Source: Actinomadura alba (GTDB lineage Bacteria; Actinomycetota; Actinomycetes; Streptosporangiales; Streptosporangiaceae). From it: a DNA stretch of 64,000 nucleotides. Positions within the stretch are counted from its first letter, which is position 1, and each line of letters opens with the position of its first letter. Shown here piece after piece: positions 38,407 to 46,853 of this stretch. Position numbers and translations under genes: made by a program. The stretch spans positions 1 to 64,000 of the forward strand of contig NZ_JABVEC010000041.1 in NCBI RefSeq assembly GCF_014323705.1. The letters run 5' to 3'. The notes beneath the pieces are model-generated. The model saw only the letters and a list, made by a program, of their open reading frames with translations, was not told the DNA's origin and searched no databases.

Positions 38407-38566
38407 TTGCGCCTCGCTCGCCCCGATGAATGCCGCTACGCCGCTCGCACCGACGGCTCGTGAGACTTATGGGGTAGATGCCGATTGGCTCAGCAGCGTG
38501 GTGACCGTTCGGCTCGCCCGTTCTTAGCGTGCGACTAAACATTCCCTCCCTTCAAGGAGGCCGTCT

Positions 38567-40123
38567 GTGGCCGGACACACGAGAAGGACGATCCTGCGGG
38601 GCGGCGCGGTGACCGCCGCATCGGTTCCCCTGGCGCAAGTGGCCTCGCCTCCCGGGAAGGCGTCTGTTCAGGGGCCGGTCAGCGTGAGGCCGGGAGATCC
38701 GCGCTATCCCTCGATGGTGCGCCGAGGCTACAACCGGCGGTTCGAGGGGCGGCCAGAGGAGATCCATGTGGTGCACTCCGCTGAAGACGTCGTACGCGCG
38801 GTGGACGATGCGGTGCGTACCGGCCGGAGGCTCGCCGTGCGCAGCGGAGGTCACTGCTTCGAGAACTTCGTGGACGCCCCGGACGTCCGGGTGGTCATCG
38901 ACCTCTCCGAGATGACGGCCGTCCGCTATGACCGGCGCCGTAGGGCCTTCGAGGTGGAGGCGGGCGCCACGTTGGGCGAGATGTACCGGAGGCTGTACGT
39001 CGGGTGGGGCGTGACCGTCCCGGCCGGAACCGCCAGCTCGGTGGGAGTCGGCGGCCATGTCAGCGGCGGCGGCTACGGTGCCCTGTGCCGTCTGCACGGC
39101 CTGTCGGTCGATCACCTGTACGCGGTGGAGGTCGTCGTCGTCGGACGGTCGGGCAGGGCCAGGAGCGTGGTGGCCAGCAGGGAGCGGTCGGACCCCAACC
39201 GGGACCTGTGGTGGGCACATACCGGAGGCGGCGGCGGGAACTTCGGGATCGTCACCCGCTACTGGTTCCGGTCGCCGAGCGGCAGGCCGCTGCCGGCTCC
39301 TCCGGCCACGGTCTTGGACTTCACCCTGTCCTGGCCGTGGGAGCGGCTCGACCGGGAGACGTTCGTCCGGCTGGTGCGCAATTACGGGGAGTGGGGCGAG
39401 CGCAACTCGGCACCCGGGTCGCCCGCGTGCGCGCTGTACGGCGAGTTCTTGCTGAGCACCAGATCCGCCGGACACCTCACGCTGATCGGCCAGGTCGCCG
39501 CCGACAGCGGCGCCACGCGGCTGCTGGACGACCTGACCACCGCGCTCGGAGGCGGTGTCGAGGTACGCCCGGCGCGCCAGGCGTCCACCCTTCCCTGGCT
39601 GACCGCGGCGATCCACGGTCTCGACGACGCGCCGGGCCCCTTCTACAGCGTCAAGATCAAGTCGGGCTATCTGCGGCGGCGCTTCACCGATCGGCAGGCC
39701 GCCGCCCTCCACCGGCATCTGACCAGGTCCGACTACGACCATCCGGGCGGGACCGTGTTCGTGAACACCTATGGCGGCCAGGTCAACACCGTGCGGCCCG
39801 GCGCGACCGCCACCGCCCACCGTGACTCGATCTTCAAGGTCGGCTTCCTCGCCGGCTGGGAGGACGCGGCCGAGGAGGCCCGGCACCTGGCGTGGATCCG
39901 CGAGCTCTACCGCGACGTCTACGCCGACAGCGGCGGCGTCCCGGCCGACGGCGCGTTCATCAACTACCCCGACAGCGACCTGGCCGACCCGACGTGGAAC
40001 GGCTCGGGCATCCCGTGGCACACCCTCTACTACAAGGACGGCTACGCTCGGTTGCAGCAGGTCAAACGCCGCTGGGACCCGCGCGGCGTGTTCCACCACG
40101 CCCTCTCCGTCCGCCCCTCCTGA
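38567..40123 (+). CDS. Tat-exported FAD-linked oxidoreductase (berberine-bridge type)
   Basis: A 518-residue flavoenzyme. The N-terminus MAGHTRRTILRGGAVTAASV has a twin arginine and a hydrophobic stretch, suggesting Tat export. The FAD-binding PCMH domain has RSGGHCFENF, whose His is the usual 8-alpha covalent FAD site, and GVGGHVSGGGYGALCRLHGL, whose Cys could be the second covalent site (inference). The BBE C-terminal motif is YYKDGYARLQQVKRRWDPRG with VFHHALSV. Relatives oxidise sugars, alkaloids or polyketide intermediates. GTG 38567 follows AAGGAGG by 6 bases. No partner gene is evident; transposon remnants lie on both sides. Confidence 0.92.
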   Translation: MAGHTRRTILRGGAVTAASVPLAQVASPPGKASVQGPVSVRPGDPRYPSMVRRGYNRRFEGRPEEIHVVHSAEDVVRAVDDAVRTGRRLAVRSGGHCFENFVDAPDVRVVIDLSEMTAVRYDRRRRAFEVEAGATLGEMYRRLYVGWGVTVPAGTASSVGVGGHVSGGGYGALCRLHGLSVDHLYAVEVVVVGRSGRARSVVASRERSDPNRDLWWAHTGGGGGNFGIVTRYWFRSPSGRPLPAPPATVLDFTLSWPWERLDRETFVRLVRNYGEWGERNSAPGSPACALYGEFLLSTRSAGHLTLIGQVAADSGATRLLDDLTTALGGGVEVRPARQASTLPWLTAAIHGLDDAPGPFYSVKIKSGYLRRRFTDRQAAALHRHLTRSDYDHPGGTVFVNTYGGQVNTVRPGATATAHRDSIFKVGFLAGWEDAAEEARHLAWIRELYRDVYADSGGVPADGAFINYPDSDLADPTWNGSGIPWHTLYYKDGYARLQQVKRRWDPRGVFHHALSVRPS

Positions 40124-40473
40124 AGCGAGGACCTACGCGATCGAGATCGGGTTCCCGCCGAGCGGAGGATGACCTTGCTCGGCGTGGAATCCGAGGCGGA
40201 AGGAACGCCGCACCACTGCTGGACAGGGGATTTCGTCAGTTGCCCACAGCCCGGGTCGTCCAGCAGGGTCATGGAGATCTTTAGGAAGGGCCCGTGCTCG
40301 CCGGGGGCAGGGTTCCGGCGGTCAGCCCCCACTCGGCCAGCGGGACGGCCAGCGGAGGCAGCCGGGTCGGCTTCGCCAGCAGTTCAGTTGAGGGCGGGGG
40401 GTGGCTGGATCGGGTCGCGGGCCGCCGCATCGGCGGCTTCCTTCGGCGCGGGAGGCGCTGCAAGGCGTTCTGT

Positions 40474-40640
40474 CTAGGGTTTGCGGCCGATGCCGCCGTG
40501 CGCCGAGACCTCCTTCGGCGCCGCGGGGCTGGGGTCGGGGTGCCAGGAGGCGATGGGGACGATGCCGGGGTCGAGGAGAGTTCGAGGCCGGTGAAGTAGG
40601 CGCGGATCTGGTCGGGGCTGCGCAGCCGGTAGGGGACGGT
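40474..40640 (-). pseudogene. SAM-dependent methyltransferase (DUF574-like) C-terminal remnant
   Basis: One frame reads TVPYRLRSPDQIRAYFTGLE, and after a one-base shift another continues LLDPGIVPIASWHPDPSPAA to a stop at 40474. Together they match the end of the S-adenosyl methyltransferase (Methyltransf_19) family, which ends in RS-x-IxxFFxGLELxxPGxVP. The missing front would lie where the Tn3 element is inserted, but the sequence on its far side shows no continuation, so the gene was already deleted. Confidence 0.55.
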
Positions 40641-40673
40641 GCAACTGAGCCGTCATCAGGATCACGGAGCCAG

Positions 40674-40678
40674 GACAC
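40674..40678. repeat. Target site duplication, left copy (GACAC)
   Basis: GACAC directly abuts the left terminal repeat and is repeated at 46809-46813 directly after the right one. Tn3-family insertion makes 5-bp duplications. Confidence 0.85.
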
Positions 40679-40758
40679 GGCCCTTGAGCAGCAACCGACC
40701 GGTCAACGGCGATAGTGAGCCGGGGCGGGCGGAGGTACCGCCGTCCACCGGTCCGATG
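40679..40758 (+). repeat. Tn3 element terminal inverted repeat, left
   Basis: An 80-bp sequence beginning GGCCCTTGAGCAGCAACCGA. It is the reverse complement of 46729-46808 with a single mismatch (GGTACC here, GTTACC there). The family usually has about 38-bp repeats, so the identity extends further than needed. Confidence 0.93.
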
Positions 40759-40963
40759 TGGCTGGCGCTGCGCCCCACCACCGTTCACTCGGTCCAACTA
40801 CAGATAACGCTCTATTACCTGCAGCAGCGTTGATCGCAACCTGGGCCGACGTGCCGGAGCCCAGACGCGAAGAGGCCCTGTTATCTGTGGCACAGCGGTG
40901 GAGGGTGCGGGGGCAGACCAAGTAAGCCTGGAAGGGGCAACGGGGGTTGGCGCAGGCGTTCGG

Positions 40964-41090
40964 GCGTTCGGCTAACGGCCGTTTGACGAACGCTGGCCGG
41001 ATGCCCGCCGGAGATACCACCGTGTCCGGTTCCGGCGTTCATTTTGGCGTTCATTTTCCACTAGGGTTCATCTACTCCACGCACCACGTT
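40964..41090. promoter_or_regulatory. Probable res site of the resolvase (includes palindrome copy B)
   Basis: 40964-40993 is a 30-bp imperfect palindrome with an AACGGCCGTT core. Downstream are two direct GCGTTCATTTT copies (about 41036-41058) and GTTCATC / GATGAAC arms (about 41067-41097). This multi-subsite layout immediately before a serine resolvase gene is what a res site looks like. It probably also holds the resolvase promoter. Confidence 0.7.
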
Positions 41091-41112
41091 TGATGAACGA
41101 AAGGTGATCGCC

Positions 41113-41685
41113 GTGGCGCTCATCGGTCTCGTCTGGGTCAGCACCGACAAGCAGAAAACCCAGCGGCAGCACGACGCCCTCGACCCCATCTGCCTGAAGG
41201 TGTTCGAGGAGAAGATCAGCGGCAAGCTCAACACCGACGACCGGCCCGCGCTGCTGCAGGCGCTGTCGCACATCCGCACCGGGGACATGCTGACCGTCCA
41301 GGAGGTCGACCGCCTCGGCCGCAACCTCCTCGAAGGCCTGATCGTCCTCAACGACCTGTTCCAGCGCGGCGTCGCCGTCAAGGTGCTGGAGGGGATCGCG
41401 GCCGGCGAGCACACCGAGCGCTCCCTGATCCTGGATCTGGCCCTCGCCCTGTCCGAAGACCGGCGCCGCGACATCGTCCGCAAGACCAAAGACGGCCTGG
41501 AGGCGGCCCGGCGCCGGGGCCGAGTCGGCGGCCGACGCCCCGTGGTCGACGACGACAAACGCGCCGCGATTCTCGCCCGCCGCAAACGCGGGGAATCCAT
41601 CCGCACCATCGCCGCCGGAGTCAAGGTCTCGGTCGGCGTCGTGCACAAGACCCTGACCGACGCCGGGCAGGAACAGCAACCGTAG
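41113..41685 (+). CDS. tnpR: Serine resolvase (TnpR)
   Basis: A 190-residue small serine recombinase. Residues 1-125 are the catalytic domain: nucleophile Ser10 in GLVWVSTDKQKTQRQHDAL, then LTVQEVDRLGRNLLEGLIVL (the conserved Arg in DRLGR) and VKVLEG. The C-terminal HTH_7 is RRGRVGGRRPVVDDDKRAAI, ESIRTIAAGVKVSVGVVHKT. It resolves Tn3 cointegrates at the adjacent res site. GTG 41113 has GAAAGG 8 bases upstream; GTG 41104 is an alternative. It appears intact, unlike tnpA. Confidence 0.93.
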   Translation: MALIGLVWVSTDKQKTQRQHDALDPICLKVFEEKISGKLNTDDRPALLQALSHIRTGDMLTVQEVDRLGRNLLEGLIVLNDLFQRGVAVKVLEGIAAGEHTERSLILDLALALSEDRRRDIVRKTKDGLEAARRRGRVGGRRPVVDDDKRAAILARRKRGESIRTIAAGVKVSVGVVHKTLTDAGQEQQP

Positions 41686-41727
41686 CCCCGCCGCTCCGCC
41701 AATCCACCCCTCAACTACTCAGCGTTA

Positions 41728-41794
41728 GTTTGGGGCCAGCCAGCTTCGGGAGGAGTGAGGCCCACCCCTCAGGTTCCTGCGACAGGCCCCAAAC
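41728..41794. repeat. GTTTGGGGCC inverted repeat after tnpR
   Basis: GTTTGGGGCC (41728-41737) and GGCCCCAAAC (41785-41794) face each other across 47 bases. They may form the stem of a terminator after tnpR, or be a remnant of other element ends. The rest of 41686-41957 shows no gene. Confidence 0.4.
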
Positions 41795-41957
41795 TGGGTC
41801 TTTCTGAACAGGTCAGCACCGTGATCGCTTCATCGTCTATCGCAGATGATCGCCATGAGCTGTGCGCCGTATGCAGACGCGTCGCCGCAGGTCGCCGGGC
41901 ACCAGGTTGGGGCACGTCGCGCCGACCCGAGCGCCGCTCCTGGCATGGAGACGCTCC

Positions 41958-42896
41958 TCAGCCCGTCGTCCAGCGACGGAGTTTCTCGGGGTTGCGTACT
42001 ACCCAGATGTGTTTGATCCGGTCGCCCGCGACCTCGAACGCGAACACCGTCACGGTGACGCCGTCTTGCTGAGCCACCAGACCGGGCTGACCGTTGACCG
42101 TACGCTCCAGGAACGTCATGTTGCCGGGCCTCCGGTCGGCGATCTCGACCCAGGCGCGCGCGATCTGCTCGCCGCCTTCGATGGGGCGCAGGAAGGTGGT
42201 GGCGAGGCCGCCGCCGTCGGCGATCGCCGTGGCGTCGGGGTCGAGCAGGCCGATCAGGGCGTCGATGTCCTTGGCCTCCCATGCCTGCTTGAAGTCCCTG
42301 ACGATGCCGGCCTGCTGCGCTGTCGGACTCGCGGGGCCCTGCGATTCGCGAATGCGGCGGCGGGCCGAGGAGGCCAGCTGGCGGCATGCCGCCGGAGTCC
42401 GGCCGACGATATCGGACACTTCGGCAAAGGAGTGGCAGAAGACATCGTGCAGGATGAACGCGACGCGTTCGGCCGGGGTCATCGATTCGAGCACGACCAG
42501 GAAGGCCATGTTGACCGACTCATCCAGGGTGACCCGGTCGGCCGGGTCGACGGTCGCACCGCCCGGCCGCCCGCTGATCCACTCCGTACACTCGGGCAGC
42601 GGCTCGGGGATCCACTCGCCCACATACCGCTCCCGCCTCGCGCGCGCCGAGCCGAGCACGTCCAGGCAGATGCGGCTGGCGACCCTCGCCAGCCAGGCGC
42701 CGGGGGACTCGATGGCGTCCTGCTGCTGCCGGGACATGGCGTACCAGCGGGCGTAGGTCTCCTGTACGACATCCTCAGCCTCGGCCAGGGAGCCGAGGAG
42801 CCGGTACGCGAGATTGATCAGCTGACGCCGCTCGCTCATGATCGCACTCAGGCCGGGATCGGGCCGGCCGTGTCCTGGCTCGGATTGGGTGGTCAT
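41958..42896 (-). CDS. ECF sigma factor, SigJ/ECF41 type with SnoaL-like tail
   Basis: A 312-residue sigma factor. Region 2 is LINLAYRLLGSLAEAEDVVQ, ETYARWYAM...SPGAWLARVASRICLD; region 4 is MTPAERVAFILHDVFCHSFA, EVSDIVGRTPAACRQLASSA. A roughly 110-residue SnoaL-like domain follows (FKQAWEAKDIDALIGLLDPD, RTVNGQPGLVAQQDGVTV, IWVVRNPEKLRRW). In ECF41-type factors this tail regulates activity instead of an anti-sigma factor. ATG 42896 is the best start, though its AGGGAG site is 11 bases away. It lies inside the Tn3 element and diverges from a LUD-domain gene 158 bases away, its likely target; ECF41 factors typically regulate one neighbouring redox gene. Confidence 0.93.
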   Translation of the reverse strand: MTTQSEPGHGRPDPGLSAIMSERRQLINLAYRLLGSLAEAEDVVQETYARWYAMSRQQQDAIESPGAWLARVASRICLDVLGSARARRERYVGEWIPEPLPECTEWISGRPGGATVDPADRVTLDESVNMAFLVVLESMTPAERVAFILHDVFCHSFAEVSDIVGRTPAACRQLASSARRRIRESQGPASPTAQQAGIVRDFKQAWEAKDIDALIGLLDPDATAIADGGGLATTFLRPIEGGEQIARAWVEIADRRPGNMTFLERTVNGQPGLVAQQDGVTVTVFAFEVAGDRIKHIWVVRNPEKLRRWTTG

Positions 42897-43054
42897 GGTG
42901 TCGACGGCTCCCTTGGTCGCATCTGCACTCACCTGTTCGACGAGATAGCGCGCCGAACTGTGAGGTTGGCGCGTCGCCTGACATTCCGGGGGGCTGTGTC
43001 GTCGTACTGCCGAGACGAACACATCATCCAGCAAACAGGAAGCTCAGAGACATC

Positions 43055-43684
43055 ATGACTACCTCAATGCCGGCATCACCGTTCACCGACCCGGCACCCG
43101 CGCAGCGCCTGGAGCGGGCGGCCGCTGCGCTGACGGAACACGGTTTCACCGTGGAAATCCTCGACGACGCCGCCGCCGCGCGTACCCGCATCAAAGAACT
43201 GATACCCGAGGGCGCCAGCGTGTTCACTGGGGCCAGCGAGACCCTCCGCCTGTCCGGCATCGAGGAGGACATCAACACCAGCGGGCGCTACGACGCCGTC
43301 AAGCCACGCGGCCTGGCCATGGACCGCGCCACCCAACTGCGCGAGATCTGGCGGCTGATGTCTACCCCCGACGTCATCGTGGGCAGTGTCGCTGCGGTCA
43401 CCGAAACCGGCTCCCTTGTGGTCGCCTCTGCCAGCGGAAGCCAGCTGCCCGGCTACGCCGGCGCCGCCGCCCACGCGATCTGGATCGTCGGGGCGCAGAA
43501 GGTGGTGTCCGACCTGCCCACCGCGCTGCGCCGCATCGAAGACCACTGCCTCCCGCTGGAAAACGACCGCGCCATGAAGGTCTACGGCAAGCCCAGTGCC
43601 CTCAACCGCCTTCTCATCCTCAACGAAGAACCCCACCCCGGGCGCGGCACCGTCCTGCTGCTCCGCGAAACCATCGGATTCTGA
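43055..43684 (+). CDS. LUD-domain protein (LutC/YkgG-like)
   Basis: A 209-residue LUD-domain protein: RLERAAAALTEHGFTVEIL, SVFTGASETLRLSGIEEDIN, DVIVGSVAAVTETGSLVVAS, GSQLPGYAGAAAHAIWIVGA, QKVVSDLPTALRRIEDHCLP. In LutABC, LutC takes part in lactate oxidation with Fe-S partners, but no lutA or lutB is present here, and solo LUD proteins have no assigned role. It is cargo of the Tn3 element and is probably transcribed by the divergent sigma factor. Confidence 0.88.
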   Translation: MTTSMPASPFTDPAPAQRLERAAAALTEHGFTVEILDDAAAARTRIKELIPEGASVFTGASETLRLSGIEEDINTSGRYDAVKPRGLAMDRATQLREIWRLMSTPDVIVGSVAAVTETGSLVVASASGSQLPGYAGAAAHAIWIVGAQKVVSDLPTALRRIEDHCLPLENDRAMKVYGKPSALNRLLILNEEPHPGRGTVLLLRETIGF

Positions 43685-43709
43685 ACCACCAGCATTCCTC
43701 GTCGGGGGG

Positions 43710-43975
43710 ACCCAATACATCGGCACCGCGCTCCTCAACACCATCGCGGCCAACGCCACCGCCCACGACCTGGCTGGCCACCTGCACGGACGGCCGACAC
43801 CGCAGCTGGTCCAGCTCGCGGCGGTCCACAGCTACCCACGGTGTTCTGATGGTGCGCCGGCATCTTCGCAGCCGGCGCCGTCATCTGCGGCACGCTGCTG
43901 CGCGGCGGCCCGCTGACCCGGCCCGCAGATATCCCCGCCCGAGAGCCGTCGCCGCAGGCCACGGCGGGCGTGTGA
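43710..43975 (+). pseudogene. MFS transporter C-terminal remnant
   Basis: The frame reads TQYIGTALLNTIAANATAHD, LVQLAAVHSY, then a shifted frame continues WCAGIFAAGAVICGTLLRGG and PLTRPADIPA to a TGA at 43973-43975. This is the last transmembrane segment and tail of a DHA2-type MFS pump. An in-frame stop at the junction and the missing front show it is dead. It is followed by a strong hairpin, probably its old terminator. Confidence 0.65.
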
Positions 43976-43993
43976 CACGTCGCTGAACCCCGG

Positions 43994-44028
43994 AGAGTGC
44001 CCGGTGCCACGCCGGCGCCGGGCACTCT
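43994..44028. terminator. Terminator-like hairpin
   Basis: AGAGTGCCCGG and CCGGGCACTCT form a perfect 11-bp stem around 13 bases, just after the MFS remnant and before the convergent SnoaL-like gene. 44029-44261 shows no gene. Confidence 0.7.
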
Positions 44029-44261
44029 GGTCCTCGCGGCCAGGTCTCATCGTGCCGGCAATAGCAGGACGCCAACGAACCCCTCAGCGTCTGGCCGGCG
44101 ACGGTCGCCGGGCGCATCCGCCTGGACCCGCTCGGCCGATGACGCCCCGGTCAGCACGGACAGGGGCGTCACCGGCAGCACCGCCGCGCCCCGGCCTGCG
44201 AAACCAGGCCAGCGGCTTAACGGCGGCAGCGCCCGCGACGCCCCCGAACTTCGGCGACTCG

Positions 44262-44702
44262 TCAGGGCTCGAGGTCGGCCACGCCCTTGCCGCTTGCGAT
44301 GTCGAACGGCACAGAGACCTGGTCGTGCGCGATCAACCAATGGTCGTCGGTCTTCCGGAAGCAGAACGTGGCCCGGACCCACATGCCACTCGTCGCCGTC
44401 CCGTTCTTCAGCGTGCCGCTGAGCCGACCGAAACCGTGGCCGAATGCCACGTCATCGCCCACGGTGAGTGTCAGGTCGCGAAGCTCATAATTCACATCCT
44501 GGAAGAGCGTGAACGCCCTCGTCCAGTTCTCCAACTTCGCCTCTATCCCTACGTGCTGCAGCGGCGGCTCGACGTCGAAGGAGACGACGTCTGTCGCGTA
44601 AAGCTGCCTCAGGCCCTCGAGGTCCTTGGCGCGGATTCCTTCGACGATCTTCTCGACCTGCTGCTTGATCTTGGCTTCGTCTACCTCGCGGTGCGCAGGC
44701 AT
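44262..44702 (-). CDS. SnoaL-like / ketosteroid isomerase-like protein
   Basis: A 146-residue NTF2-fold protein: AKIKQQVEKIVEGIRAKDLE, GLRQLYATDVVSFDVEPPLQ, TRAFTLFQDVNYELRDLTLT, RKTDDHWLIAHDQVSVPFD. The layout matches DUF4440/SnoaL_3-type small-molecule-binding proteins with unknown ligands. It starts at ATG 44702 and is cargo of the Tn3 element, next to tnpA. Interestingly, the element's sigma factor also carries a SnoaL-type tail, but the two are not closely similar by eye. Confidence 0.88.
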   Translation of the reverse strand: MPAHREVDEAKIKQQVEKIVEGIRAKDLEGLRQLYATDVVSFDVEPPLQHVGIEAKLENWTRAFTLFQDVNYELRDLTLTVGDDVAFGHGFGRLSGTLKNGTATSGMWVRATFCFRKTDDHWLIAHDQVSVPFDIASGKGVADLEP

Positions 44703-44775
44703 CGCTACCCATCACTTCCAATCGGGTGTGGAATCTTTGCTTGTCACCAGTTCGACGACACAGCACCCCGGGATG

Positions 44776-46633
44776 TCAGGCCCGCGGCAACCGGCACCTC
44801 CTGGCAGTACCGGTGAGCACTGTCTTGAGCAACTGTCCGCTGGGGACCCCTCGATAGGTCTTGTCGTCTTCGTCTTCGTCGTCGTCGGCCGCGTTGGGGT
44901 CGCGCAGCTCGCGGATCGCACCGGGGGGCAGGTCGGGCAGGGCGAAGCTGTAGGCGCCATGGACGCCCAGGTGTTTGCTGACAAACGGTGACAGCCGGGC
45001 CATGTCCTCCTCGCGGAGCGGGTAGCCCTGCGCCCGCAGCTGCTGGACGGCGGCGTCCAGGTAGACGGTGTTCCACAGCACGCCGCAGTTGAGGACCAGG
45101 CCGAGCACGCCGAGCTGGTTCTCCAGGCCGCGCTGGTAGCGGTGGTAGAGCTCGCCCTTCTTGCCGTGGCAGATCTTGCGGGCCAGCGAGTGGCGGCCTT
45201 CTTGGAGGTTGCGGATGTGCTTGATGTCGCGGCGGTAGGTCTCGTCGACGTCGATGTAGGCCAGGATGTGCAGCGATTTGAAGATCCGGCCGTAGGCGGC
45301 GATGGCCTCGCCGAGCGCGGTGGGGTGCCCGTCGCGCTGCAGCATGGTGACCACGTCGTAGGCGCGGACGGTGCCGGTGTAGATGGAGGCGACGACCCGC
45401 AGGATGTCCTCCCAGTTCCGGCGGACCTTGCGCAGGTCGATCTTGCCGCGGGCGAAGGTGTTCAAGGCGCCGTAGCCGGCGTCGGCGTTGATCCGCCAGC
45501 CCTTCTGGTCGGGAAGGTCGGCCAGCGCGGGCCGATACGAGATGCCCAGTAGCTCCAGCAGCCCGAACACCACGTCAGAGTAGGAGCCGGTGTCGGTGAC
45601 CACGATCTCGGGCAACTCGCCGCCGTCCAGGCCGAAGATGACGTCGACCATGTGCAGCGAGTCGCGGACCGTCCCCGACACGACCTTGGCGCCGCGGCCG
45701 ATGCCCCGGTCGTTTATGGCGTTCAGCCAGGTCATGCCGCGTTTGGAGCCGAAGAACTTACGGTTGGGGCGGGCGAACGCGGCCGGGACCGGGACGATGA
45801 ACCGCATCCCGTCCACCGCGGCGACCATGCCGCCACCCCACGCCTGCGCCAAACCGAGCCCGGCCTGGCGAGCCACCAACGGCACGTTCGCCGGCGCGAG
45901 CGTCTCAGGCCGGAAGTAGTTCTGGAACACGTGCGACAGCCGTGACCGCTCCAGGGCGGGCACGCCGTTCTTGGCGATCGGCCGGTACCCGACGTTCATC
46001 GAATGTGCGGCCAGGCACGCGGCGATCGAGATGGGCAGGTCCTCCAGCCGGGACCGGCCGCCGGAGACGGCGGTGAACGCCTCGGCCAGCGATGGCTCCC
46101 ACGACATCACCTCCAAGATGACCTCGGGCAGGTCCACCCGCGGCAGCATCGCGGTGGTCCGGTTGCGCAGGTCGACCAGCGACGGCGGCTCCTCGACGGC
46201 CTTGACCCCGTCAGGTGGATCTTCCCGGCGTCATCGACGCGGACCTCGGTGTTGACCGGCAGCCGCCCGCCGACCTCGCGGTAGGCGGCATCCAGGGTGC
46301 GGGCATGCCCGGCCAGCAGCGCGTCCGGGCTCTCCGGCAGGCCCCCGGTGTACCGCTTCACCACCGACGGATCAGCGATCCCCAGCTGCTCGGCCACGAA
46401 GTCCAGCACCACCGTCGGCACATCCAGCGGATCCTCCAGAAACGAACCCACCCACCGGACCGTCACCAGCTGAAGCGCGAACCCAGCTTCATGTGCTCGC
46501 CACGCCGCCGCTCGACCAGCGCCCGATCCTCGTCATCGAGGAAGAACACCCGCTCCAGGTCCGCCAGCGACGGCGCCCCGGCGAACCGGCCATAGGCCGC
46601 CGCCTCATCATCAGTCAGGAAATCCACCGGCAT
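44776..46633 (-). pseudogene. tnpA: Tn3-family transposase, internally deleted and frameshifted
   Basis: The N-terminus from ATG 46633 (MPVDFLTDDEAAAYGRF, VFFLDDEDRALVERRRGEHM) is the DUF4158 domain. At about 46475 one base is missing, so KLGFALQLVTVRW breaks into another frame. At about 46210 a second one-base loss shifts it again before VEEPPSLVDLRNRT. From 46149 the DDE domain is intact, with catalytic-type Asp residues in VAAVDGMRF and VVTDTGSYSD and with EGRHSLARKICHGKKGELYH. Summed, about 619 codons remain against roughly 1000 in the family; the middle (between SVVKRYTGG and LPESPDALLAGHA) is missing. The frameshifts could be sequencing errors, the deletion hardly. Confidence 0.88.
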
Positions 46634-46728
46634 GCGCCGCAAAGTAGGACCGACCCACCGGTAACCAACCCACGGCCACCGAACCGTTACAAGGCTCCCC
46701 AGCCGATTACCCCAAAGCAGGCGACCCG

Positions 46729-46808
46729 CATCGGACCGGTGGACGGCGGTAACTCCGCCCGCCCCGGCTCACTATCGCCGTTGACCGGTCGGTTGCTGCT
46801 CAAGGGCC
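46729..46808 (-). repeat. Tn3 element terminal inverted repeat, right
   Basis: Reverse complement of 40679-40758 with one mismatch; its outer end is ...GCTGCTCAAGGGCC. It contains the small palindrome GGCGGTAACTCCGCC, which recurs at about 20016-20030 in the repeat next to the MarR cassette. Confidence 0.93.
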
Positions 46809-46813
46809 GACAC
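46809..46813. repeat. Target site duplication, right copy (GACAC)
   Basis: Identical to 40674-40678 and directly adjacent to the right terminal repeat. Confidence 0.85.
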
Positions 46814-46853
46814 TTGGTCTGCCCCCTAGAGGTCTCCTGGGATCGATAGCTTG

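Larger units (their letters stand above)
40679..46808. mobile_element. Tn3-family transposon, 6130 bp, with cargo
   Basis: It is bounded by 80-bp inverted repeats (79/80 identical) and flanked by a perfect 5-bp duplication GACAC. Contents in order: res region, serine resolvase (41113), SigJ/ECF41-type sigma factor (41958), LUD-domain protein (43055), MFS remnant (43710), SnoaL-like protein (44262) and tnpA (44776-46633) reading away from the resolvase end. The tnpA is internally deleted and frameshifted, so the element is probably immobile by itself now or needs a helper. It carries no recognisable resistance gene. Near-identical ends and an intact duplication point to a fairly recent insertion. 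Confidence 0.93.

Noticed and set aside
40130..40280. Short plus-strand ORF MTLLGVESEAEG after the FAD oxidoreductase
   Set aside because: It has a GGAGG site and a start resembling some small actinobacterial proteins, but the similarity ends after about a dozen residues and the rest is not coherent.
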